Part shown: piece after piece, positions 8,701-15,310 of the stretch
Position numbering within the stretch: position 1 is the first letter of the stretch
Layout: every line of letters begins with the position of its first letter
From: Thermoguttaceae bacterium
Lineage (GTDB): Bacteria > Planctomycetota > Planctomycetia > Pirellulales > Thermoguttaceae
Length of the DNA stretch: 37,661 nt
Assembly (NCBI GenBank): GCA_017407125.1
Contig: JAFQXE010000046.1
Span: forward strand, 1-37,661
Direction of reading: 5' to 3'
Translations under genes and position numbers: made by a program
The notes under the pieces: model-generated
Told to the model about the DNA's origin: nothing
What the model saw: the letters and a program-made list of their open reading frames with translations, nothing else
The model's database searches: none

Positions 8701-9047
8701 TTCTGATTACGGAATTCGCCCGCGACAAATGGCTCAAGGAAAAGCATACGATTCTGGAATCGGCGCGCCTTTCCGGACGTCAGCGACTTCGTCCGATTAT
8801 GATGACGTCGTACGCGTTTATTTTGGGCGTTGTCCCGTTGATGTTCGCCACCGGCGCCGGCGCTCACAGCCGAATCGACATCGGCACCGCGGTCTTCGGC
8901 GGCATGCTTGAAGAAACCATGGTCGGCATTCTCGTGTCCCCGGTTCTGTTTATCGTGATTACCTCCATCGCCGTTTCGATTATGAGCGTATTCCGCCGCG
9001 GACTGGGAGGAAGAACCGAGCAGGGCGAAAACGCGACGGAAGCGTAA
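5763..9047 (+). CDS. RND multidrug efflux pump (AcrB/MexB-type, HAE1 family)
   Basis: A 1094-residue inner-membrane proton-drug antiporter. It starts with the typical MFSKFFIDRPIFATVIS, has the proton-relay Asp pair in TM4 (IGIVVDDAIVVVE), the second-half counterpart lysine (VGLSAKNAILITE) and the usual two sets of transmembrane helices around large periplasmic loops. Length is slightly above the family norm (1030-1050) because of a charged Lys/Glu/Ala insertion at about residues 290-315 (GKKESADKKDEAAEAN) in the first porter region. It is co-transcribed with the adaptor. No Shine-Dalgarno is seen; the start has the CTGCCATG context also found at two other genes in the window. Substrates cannot be predicted. 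Confidence 0.95.
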   Translation: MFSKFFIDRPIFATVISSLIFIAGVVTALQLPIEQFPDIVPPSVNVSCNYLGADAQTLAESIAIPIEKEVNGVDNMLYMTSTSSNTGQYSLTVYFSIGTDPDINTVNVMNRVNLAQPRLPSDVRQTGVTVSKKSPNILGFYSFQLSDSAAETKDKNYLSNYVSINVKDALARIHGVGSADLMDARDYSMRIWLDPDILAQRNVSINEIASILSEQNVQVAAGSVGGEPAPQGQLMTLTVSTKGRLQTVEEFENLVVRTTKDGRMLKLKDVARIELDSQTYTNGSFNMVFDPGEISGKKESADKKDEAAEANKPAYQPKLRESATIAIYAAPGANVMEVAQDVRKELESRKAEFESAGIEYINAYDSTMFISASLEEVGFTLYLTIAIVVAVVYIFLQDWRAALVPTLTIPVSLVGTFFMMGLFGFTINTLTLFGLCLVIGIVVDDAIVVVENCQRLLDEEGLNPHDAAVKSMEEVTGPIIATTCVLMAVFLPTLFISGLVGIMYQQFALTIAGSVLISALCALTIAPSLCAILLRKSKPEEDKFFGFRWFNYGFNGFASWYERNLNFLTVATPITVIFWIALVAALVWGVSVMPQGFIPQEDQGTLFIDMRLPAGRSLQQTELIAHKVNQIILDHYAKDIVNTHFVTGFSMLDGTYSSNVAIGIISLKNWEERKGPGEDAETLSKKIMLDCYQNVPEAQIIVFSPPPISGIGTSGGLEGQLVDKNESGLDVLYNAAQELNLQGQNSGTFSQITSTFKPTYPRLYLNIDREKCKKMNVNLNELFVSLSGYLGSKYVNDFNTYGRVFQVILQAEGAKRADKDAILSLPVMNADGKKMPLSAVATLEETVGPQFVNRYNMYTSTSVMGNLNPGKSTGVGMSEMKRIAHTDLPEGFEVFWTGMAYQQSQAGTSIAVVFGLSLVFGFLVLAAQYESWSAPIIIIMAVPLGVSGAVLAVFLRGLDINLYTQIGLIVMVGLSAKNAILITEFARDKWLKEKHTILESARLSGRQRLRPIMMTSYAFILGVVPLMFATGAGAHSRIDIGTAVFGGMLEETMVGILVSPVLFIVITSIAVSIMSVFRRGLGGRTEQGENATEA

Positions 9048-9065
9048 AAATCTCGTCCGGAATAG

Positions 9066-9113
9066 AACCGCGTTAGCGGTTCAATTTTAATAGCCGTGGG
9101 TTTTAACCCACGG
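9066..9113. repeat. Two-hairpin repeat unit (GCGTTAGC and CCGTGGG types)
   Basis: Two palindromes in tandem: AACCGCGTTAGCGGTT (9066-9081) and CCGTGGG/CCCACGG (9094-9113). The same pair, in the same order and spacing, is at 37463-37510. It lies just after the stop codon of the efflux pump, so it could also serve as its transcription stop or mRNA end. Confidence 0.75.
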
Positions 9114-9151
9114 AAAACATAACGCGACAAAATAATCATCGACAAATACTC

Positions 9152-9197
9152 TTTTTCTCTCCCCCCGCGCCGTTAGGCGGGGGGGGGGAGAGAAAAG
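9152..9197. terminator. Very GC-rich hairpin with a 10-G run
   Basis: The left arm CTCTCCCCCCGC (9157-9168) pairs with a right arm of GCG, a run of ten G in total, then AGAG (9177-9191), with flanking T and A runs extending the stem. The six C against ten G mean the run has changed length on one side only. It separates the pump gene from ribH and probably ends transcription from the efflux operon, although there is no trailing T run on the plus strand. Confidence 0.5.
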
Positions 9198-9235
9198 AGG
9201 TTGACTCGATTAGAAAGAATTTGGTTTACCTCGTC

Positions 9236-9299
9236 CCGGCGGTTAAAACCGCCGGTTACAAAGGTTTCGTCCCTTCGGGACTACGCGGGCTATCGCCCG
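9236..9299. repeat. Cluster of three small hairpins upstream of ribH
   Basis: Perfect or near-perfect stems CCGGCGGTT/AACCGCCGG (9236-9255), GTCCC/GGGAC (9269-9281) and CGGGC/GCCCG (9286-9299) follow each other just before the ribH start. They look like the same class of hairpin module as at 353-711 and 37267-37661. No FMN riboswitch consensus is recognisable here. Confidence 0.6.
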
Positions 9300-9324
9300 T
9301 AACCCTTTACCCCTTATTACCAAA

Positions 9325-9960
9325 ATGATTTACGAAGGAGATTTTCATAACGACGAACATCGTTATCAGTTTGCTATCGCAGTTGCGAAGTTCAACAAGA
9401 CAATTACCCAGCGTCTTTTAGACGGCGCGATTTGGCGACTGAAACAAGCCGGGGTAACGGAAGAACAGATTGACGTCTTCTGGGTTCCCGGCTCGTTCGA
9501 GTTGCCTACAGTCGCCGAAAAACTCTGCTGTACGCGAGTAGGCGGCGTCAATCTGTACAATGCGGTCATTTGCCTCGGCGCGGTTATCAAAGGCGAAACC
9601 TCGCACGACCTGCACATCAACCAGTCGATTAGCCGACATTTTATCGACATTGCCCGCACTTTTGAAATCCCGGTTATGTTCGGCGTTCTGACCTGCAACA
9701 ACGTCGAACAGGCAAACGCCCGTTCCGTCGCGGTTGAAGAACTGTACCCGACCGGAAAGCTGGAGGACGCTCAAAACGTTCCAGACAAGACTATCGCCGC
9801 TCACCTTGGCAACAAGGGCGTCGACTGCGCTGAAGCCGCGCTGGAAATGGTCGACCTGATGGATCAGATTGACGACTTGAGCAGCGACAACGGCTTTGAC
9901 GACGAAGATGACGATTACGACGACGATGATGACGACAGCGACGATAATCTGCCGTTCTAG
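9325..9960 (+). CDS. ribH: 6,7-dimethyl-8-ribityllumazine synthase
   Basis: This enzyme makes 6,7-dimethyl-8-ribityllumazine, the penultimate step of riboflavin synthesis, in the cytoplasm. Family motifs are clear: AVAKFN (usual ARFN), VPGSFELP, AVIKGETSHDLH with the conserved His, PVMFGVLTCNNVEQANARS, then GNKGVDCAEAALEM. Two features are odd. About 24 residues are inserted between the phosphate-binding NARS and GNKG, where other family members have only a few residues. The C-terminus carries a ~30-residue tail that is mostly Asp. Total 211 residues against the usual 150-160. The gene stands alone, without other rib genes, between hairpin clusters. A shared bidirectional terminator follows. 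Confidence 0.92.
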   Translation: MIYEGDFHNDEHRYQFAIAVAKFNKTITQRLLDGAIWRLKQAGVTEEQIDVFWVPGSFELPTVAEKLCCTRVGGVNLYNAVICLGAVIKGETSHDLHINQSISRHFIDIARTFEIPVMFGVLTCNNVEQANARSVAVEELYPTGKLEDAQNVPDKTIAAHLGNKGVDCAEAALEMVDLMDQIDDLSSDNGFDDEDDDYDDDDDDSDDNLPF

Positions 9961-9999
9961 CGTAGAATCCCGATTTGAATAAGAAGTTAATTCATAAAA

Positions 10000-10029
10000 C
10001 AACCGTGGAGTTATTAGACCCCACGGTTG
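10000..10029. terminator. Bidirectional terminator between ribH and the acidic exported protein
   Basis: Perfect 9-bp stem CAACCGTGG/CCACGGTTG. On the plus strand it is followed by CTGTTTATT, and on the minus strand by TTTTATG, so it can stop both convergent genes. Confidence 0.75.
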
Positions 10030-10067
10030 CTGTTTATTGATCTACAGCGGCGATTTTTCTCTACTGC

Positions 10068-11267
10068 CTACAGCGCGAATCTGTCCAGTTGGGCGTTGTT
10101 GTAAATCGGGTCGACGGAATTTTCAATTGGCGGAAGACGCTTGACAACAATCGGACCTGTTGCGGGAATATCAAACCCATATTTGTCATACGGTTCTTGA
10201 TAATCAATTGTATAATCGGCCTTCTGTGGGTAGTCGTCGATATCCAGAGGGAACGTTTCTATGGGAATCGTTCCAGTTGTCGGCAAATTATCATTTGATC
10301 TGTAATTTTGCGGCGACTCTACGGCAGGCTGAGTCAAAGCGTCTGAATTGACGGGCTTCTTTTCTCTGTAACTCGGCGGAATTTCCTGAGCGTTAGGATC
10401 GGTTTTAATATCAATCAATCCGGTGGCGTTTGCTGTTTGCTTTTCCGTTGCGGAGGTCGAATCGTTTTGGGGATTGTCATCATTGGACGATACTGCGTTG
10501 TCAGGCGAATTGTCCGTCAGTTCATTTCCTAAAGAATCGTCTGAGGGAGGATTCGATTCCGGCTCTGAGTCAAACATCGGAAACTCTTCCGGATCCATGG
10601 GTTCCGGATCCAGGAGCGGTTCTGGTTCAGGCGGAACTTGATCAACGATGATCGTAGGGACGGTTACGTCCGACTGGTCAAGGTTTGGCAATGGATTCTG
10701 AGCGGTTTCGATGGGCGAAGAATCGTCAGGCATATCATTTTCAGTATTCCCGTCTACGCCCAAATTGTCGGCTGGTTCATCGGAATTGTTTTCTGGCGCC
10801 GGCAATTCAGGATCTTGAGATTCTGTTTCGTCATGACTGCTTTCTAAAGCGTCGCCGTTTGAATCAATGTCAGCGGGATTTCCGTTTTCGTTTGATGAAT
10901 TCAAACCTGCGTCGTTCGATTCTTTGTTGAGATTGTCGTTCTGATCGTTATTGACGGAATTGTCAGCAGCGTCATTTCCAACAGGAGAGGCGTCTGAACC
11001 TTTGGTTGGAGGATTTGACGATTCTGTCTGAAACAGTTCGGATGAAAGCGCCGGGGTTTCCGACGGAGCGCTCGATTCGGACGACTGTTCAAGCTGTACA
11101 GGCGTCCCGTCTGCAGATTGTTTATTGACAACGTGTTTCCCGTCTTCTGACAACGCAGGGGCTGGCGCGGCGTCCAAAATTCCAGCATCTGGAAATTGTA
11201 CAAGACCATAGCTGATGGTGAAGCACATCAAAGTCAGGACGATAATGGAGGGGAGGCTTCGAGTCAT
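10068..11267 (-). CDS. Exported acidic low-complexity protein of unknown function
   Basis: A 399-residue protein with an N-terminal hydrophobic segment (SIIVLTLMCFTISYGLV) that could be a signal peptide or anchor. The rest, residues ~30-300, is dominated by Asp, Glu, Asn, Ser and Pro with no recognisable fold. The last ~90 residues are more ordered in composition (Tyr, Pro, Ile) and may form a small domain. The acidic region resembles in style the acidic stretch of the zinc-ribbon protein at 15311, but I cannot claim homology. It lies downstream of the cyclophilin-dockerin gene on the same strand, 304 bp away. The start codon has the CTGCCATG context. Confidence 0.6.
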   Translation of the reverse strand: MTRSLPSIIVLTLMCFTISYGLVQFPDAGILDAAPAPALSEDGKHVVNKQSADGTPVQLEQSSESSAPSETPALSSELFQTESSNPPTKGSDASPVGNDAADNSVNNDQNDNLNKESNDAGLNSSNENGNPADIDSNGDALESSHDETESQDPELPAPENNSDEPADNLGVDGNTENDMPDDSSPIETAQNPLPNLDQSDVTVPTIIVDQVPPEPEPLLDPEPMDPEEFPMFDSEPESNPPSDDSLGNELTDNSPDNAVSSNDDNPQNDSTSATEKQTANATGLIDIKTDPNAQEIPPSYREKKPVNSDALTQPAVESPQNYRSNDNLPTTGTIPIETFPLDIDDYPQKADYTIDYQEPYDKYGFDIPATGPIVVKRLPPIENSVDPIYNNAQLDRFAL

Positions 11268-11571
11268 GGCAGTTATCGTTATGTCAAACAGCGATTTCCG
11301 ATTGTACGCGTTATTCGCTTCTTGACAGTTATATCAAAAGGTTGAATTGAGCGGGGGATTTGTCGTTGAATTCCATACAAAAGCAAAATCCCTTTGCTTC
11401 AACAGAAGTAAGACATTCCGAATAAAGTGAGGAAATCGTTTATTCCTTACTCTTTCCCTCACCTTCTGAAACTATTGTAGGTTACTTGAATAGATATGAC
11501 GGAATATTTTTTCTATTCTAAAGAAAAAAAACAAATACTCCGTACTGATTTTGCGGGTTAGGCAGACTGGG
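11268..11571. other. Intergenic region, AT-rich
   Basis: About 300 bp without a gene. It contains a long AT-rich inverted repeat (11499-11543) with ACGGA/TCCGT at the base and T-rich/A-rich inner arms, which could end transcription of the cyclophilin-dockerin gene. I see no clear promoter for the acidic protein gene. Confidence 0.45.
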
Positions 11572-14500
11572 TTATAGAGATAAAATGGGCAACATTTCCT
11601 CGTCCAATTCGATTTCCAATTCGGAATTATCGTCTTTGTTAAACAGTTCCAAATCGAAGAAAAGATCAACGTTTTCAGGGGTTAAAGCGTTGATTTCAAC
11701 GGATGAGTACGTGGTATTATTTTCACTATACGCAAATGAGTAATTTTCAGCAGAGATAGCGTAGTTTTCCAGCGTTTCCTGATTTGTCAACGCGTTTGAA
11801 GCGCTGGAAATCAAAATGACGTCTGAGTAATAAAAATCTGAAGAGCTTTCATTCGAACTGGACACAGGCGTTAAAACGCAGTCGTGAACCGGTTCTACAA
11901 GAATGGTTGTCACAGTAGTTTGATTGGATTCAACGCTTTGAGCCGGCGCGGCGACAGGTTCTGCAACAGGCGCGGCGCCTTGAGCGTTGACCGCGTCCGC
12001 GTTGGTTTGAGCCGTAATGACGATGCTTGCGCCGTTTTTAGCGTACGTCACCCCGTAGTACGTTGCAAAGAGAACAAAGTCGTTGACTTCGACCGTTCCG
12101 GACAGATTAAAATCGCAGTAATACTTCGTATCTTTTACTGCGGGATTGGTAACGTATCCGAAATAAGTTGCAAAGGTAATAAAGTCCTGCACGTCTACGG
12201 CGCCGGAATCGTCTAAATCGTAGGGAACCGCCCAGACAGTTGTGCTGATAACGTTGGCTTCTGACGCGGTCTTGTTTTGATCTGTAAAGACGGTAATCGT
12301 CAAATCTCGAGATTCGTCTGCCACGGCAACGCCCGCCTGTCCTGGGAAGTCGGAGGGGTTGGCAGGAACCATTTTAATATTGGCAACCAGACCGTCGTAA
12401 ACAGTCATGGAATCCATAATCGCTGCGATAAACGTAACTTCTCGCGTCGTCCCCAATTCGTCCAGCGGGACGTCGTGATAGGAATAAGAGAGGTCGGCGA
12501 ATTCAGAATTCTTCCAGTCTGGCTTGAAAAGCGTTGCATCGTACTGGAAGACGATTGAAATCCCGCCTTGGTCAACGACGTCGTCCGGATTGGCGGACAG
12601 CTGCAGGTTCAAATATTCCCATTCGTTTACGCTTGTTGGAATTACAGATTCATTACGTCCGTTCCAGGTTGTCAGCGCTGCGGTCATCAAGGGCATATCG
12701 CCAGTGTTGGTCAGAACGACGGAGGCGTCAGAGGAATCGAAATCGGGATTTTCCGATACCGCCATAACGGCGACTTCATACAGACGGGCGTCTTCTCCTT
12801 CAGCAAGGCTAAACTGACAAGCCAAAGCAGTAACATTTTCCTCGCCGACATTCCATTGCTCTGTTCCCAGTTCTCGATAATATACGTTGTACGCAGCGGC
12901 GTTGTCAGCGGCGTCCCACGACACGGAAATCTGAGAGCCGTCAAAATCTGCCCAAACATTGGTTGGAGCGTCGAGTTTGCCGAGCGTTTGAACTTCAATA
13001 ATTTCAGACGGTAGCGACAGCGATGCGTCGTATCCCTGCAAATAGGCGGAAATGCGAACTTCGTAAACGCTTGACGGATCAAGATTGTTCATAGAGCAGG
13101 ATGTTGGGGACTCCTCGTCGCTCCAAAGCCCGCCGATCCATTCTTCCGCTCCTTTTTTGCGGAATTCAATATAGTAACTGTCTGCGTTGTTAACAGCCGA
13201 CCAACTAACATTGAACTCAGTAGCCGTAACTCCGTTGGCGGTTAGATTCTCAGGCGTGTCCAGAACAGTGTTAAGTTCAAAAACGGAAGTGGGTTCGCTA
13301 TATACGCTTGCCCAAGACCAACTGGAACCGTCCCAGTAGCGACCATACCAGACATTTACTGCCACGATGTCAAAGGAACCATAGCCAAAGTAGAGCGGCG
13401 TATACGTTTGAGTTGTTGAATTGTATTGCTGGCTGACGACGTCTACGGTTGTTGCGCCTTCTTCGGTTATCCCTGTTCCAAGGTAATATTGCCCGGCATA
13501 GACCTCGGTTTCAAATTGAGAATTTCCGCCTTCTACGGTAAACGTGATTCCGGAATTAACAGAGGTGTAGCCGTCTCCAATAACGCCGGTGTCGTCTGAA
13601 AGAGCAAGTGAAACGCTTGTCGGCGCGGGAACCGATTCTGGTCCAATGACGATTGGAACGTTGAGCGAAACGATAATATCGTTACCGCTGGAATTTTTAG
13701 TATAAAAAAGGTCGCTGTCGCTGACCGTATGGAATGAATTATATTTAACAGGCAATACCGACAAGTAATAGTCTCCCATCGAGTAGTCTGCGCAATTGAC
13801 GATTACTTCGCCAGTTTCATAATTGGCAGAAGCTCCGTTGGGAATATATGTAAACGTTCCATATCCTTGTTCGTCGTATGTAATATAGTACAACTCAGCA
13901 ATATAGCCAATTTGTTCTCCTGTTACAAATCCTGCCGGGTAAGTATTGGTATAGTTGTTTCCCTGTACAACGAATGCGTAATCGTTTTCAATCGGATAGA
14001 AAACGGGAACCTGATCTTCCGCTATGATGTTAATGGTAATAACCTGCGATTCTCCAGCCTTGCCGTTTTCGTCGTAAGGCGTTACGCGAATTGTTCCTGA
14101 CGACGATGTTCCAGAAATGGCGTTGGCGCGAACCGTCAGGGTTGAATTTGTGTAGTTGACAACCTGCTGAGCGTTGGTGATGATTACGTCCGGGTCAGGC
14201 GTTGAATTGGCGTTTGTTCCCTGTCTGTTGACTTCTGCCTGAACTTCCTGACCGTCAATGAGAAAACCAAAAACCGTGTGCTTGAAGTTGAGCCAGTCGC
14301 AGCGCTCAGACGTTACAAAGAACTGGCTGGAACCGGTGTCTTTATAGCCGGTGTTTGCCATTGCCAAAACGCCGACGGAGTTCATCTGCAAGTCGCTGTT
14401 GAATTCGTCTGCGATATTGCTTGCCTTGCTGCCGCGGTAGTTGCCGTATGCGTCGTATCCGCCAGCCTGGGACATAAATCCGTTAATAACGCGATGGAAA

Positions 14501-15024
14501 ATGGAGTTCTGATAGAATTTTTCCGAATAACCGTCTGTAAATGTAATATCTGTATCGGTCAACGTGAGAATGTGTTCAACCGTGTTGGGCGCTTTGTCGG
14601 CAAACAGCTCAAAAAGCATGGTCGAGCCTTCGCCGTCGAGAATGTCGTTCCCTTCCTGATAAACCGTCAGTTCCCAGTACGGGTTGCGCGTGTTGAAATA
14701 CGCCTGCTTTTGCGCCGTAGACATGCCGGTTTTCCAGGCGGTGCCCACAGAAAGGTCGCAAGTCAGGTCTCCGGAAAGAACTTCCACCTTGTAATAGACC
14801 GCGTCGCCGTCAGCATCGGTTGACGTCAGCGGAATGTACCATGGCGAGTTGGTCGTAATTTCGTAAGCTGTGGAATCCAGCGTCATAACTGGCGCGACGT
14901 TAAGCATGGCGCGTTCTTCCAAAAGCTCCATACGAAGCGGCTGTGGCTTATACCCAGATTTTTTGGAGGAACTACGGAACGACTTGAACAATCGGGACAA
15001 CCAGTTATTTTTCTCGCTTTTCAT
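11572..15024 (-). CDS. Surface cyclophilin (peptidyl-prolyl isomerase) with fibronectin III and dockerin domains
   Basis: A 1150-residue protein. The N-terminus has a basic stretch and LRMELLEERAML, a form of the LEPR-XLL motif typical of large planctomycete exported proteins. Residues ~135-275 are a complete cyclophilin domain: FHRVINGFMSQAGG, SSQFFVT and WLNFKHTVFG keep the catalytic Arg, Gln, Phe, Trp and His. Then come beta-rich segments, two fibronectin III domains (LDTPENLTANGVTATEFNVS; LDAPTNVWADFDGSQISVS) at about residues 580-770, a cohesin-like region, and two dockerin repeats (DLDDSGAVDVQDFITFATYFG-type and DFNLSGTVEVNDFVLFATYYG-type) near 935-1000 with calcium-binding Asp/Asn. It should act in protein folding at the cell surface. 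An Asn/Glu/Ser-rich tail follows. Confidence 0.85.
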   Translation of the reverse strand: MKSEKNNWLSRLFKSFRSSSKKSGYKPQPLRMELLEERAMLNVAPVMTLDSTAYEITTNSPWYIPLTSTDADGDAVYYKVEVLSGDLTCDLSVGTAWKTGMSTAQKQAYFNTRNPYWELTVYQEGNDILDGEGSTMLFELFADKAPNTVEHILTLTDTDITFTDGYSEKFYQNSIFHRVINGFMSQAGGYDAYGNYRGSKASNIADEFNSDLQMNSVGVLAMANTGYKDTGSSQFFVTSERCDWLNFKHTVFGFLIDGQEVQAEVNRQGTNANSTPDPDVIITNAQQVVNYTNSTLTVRANAISGTSSSGTIRVTPYDENGKAGESQVITINIIAEDQVPVFYPIENDYAFVVQGNNYTNTYPAGFVTGEQIGYIAELYYITYDEQGYGTFTYIPNGASANYETGEVIVNCADYSMGDYYLSVLPVKYNSFHTVSDSDLFYTKNSSGNDIIVSLNVPIVIGPESVPAPTSVSLALSDDTGVIGDGYTSVNSGITFTVEGGNSQFETEVYAGQYYLGTGITEEGATTVDVVSQQYNSTTQTYTPLYFGYGSFDIVAVNVWYGRYWDGSSWSWASVYSEPTSVFELNTVLDTPENLTANGVTATEFNVSWSAVNNADSYYIEFRKKGAEEWIGGLWSDEESPTSCSMNNLDPSSVYEVRISAYLQGYDASLSLPSEIIEVQTLGKLDAPTNVWADFDGSQISVSWDAADNAAAYNVYYRELGTEQWNVGEENVTALACQFSLAEGEDARLYEVAVMAVSENPDFDSSDASVVLTNTGDMPLMTAALTTWNGRNESVIPTSVNEWEYLNLQLSANPDDVVDQGGISIVFQYDATLFKPDWKNSEFADLSYSYHDVPLDELGTTREVTFIAAIMDSMTVYDGLVANIKMVPANPSDFPGQAGVAVADESRDLTITVFTDQNKTASEANVISTTVWAVPYDLDDSGAVDVQDFITFATYFGYVTNPAVKDTKYYCDFNLSGTVEVNDFVLFATYYGVTYAKNGASIVITAQTNADAVNAQGAAPVAEPVAAPAQSVESNQTTVTTILVEPVHDCVLTPVSSSNESSSDFYYSDVILISSASNALTNQETLENYAISAENYSFAYSENNTTYSSVEINALTPENVDLFFDLELFNKDDNSELEIELDEEMLPILSL

Positions 15025-15310
15025 AGTGAACGGTGTAAAATGGATTCTTTTTACGGAACTGCAAACGGCGTGAAGCAGTCAATATTTAATAAATATATCT
15101 CTCTATCGTCTTTTTGATGTATTATACTACAAAAAGTTCCTTTAGACATTGAAATAGCTGAAGTTATTCGTTGTTTTTATGAATAATTTGAATTGACTTG
15201 AGAAGATTTTCCGATTTCGTAAAATAGGAGCGTATTTTATATCGAAAAATTATAGAAGTGGATTAAATAACCTCTGGTGTTTATAAAAAAACGTGTATAA
15301 TACTAATATT

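Noticed and set aside
9048..9324. FMN riboswitch upstream of ribH
   Set aside because: The leader consists of simple hairpins and lacks the conserved FMN-aptamer sequence blocks.
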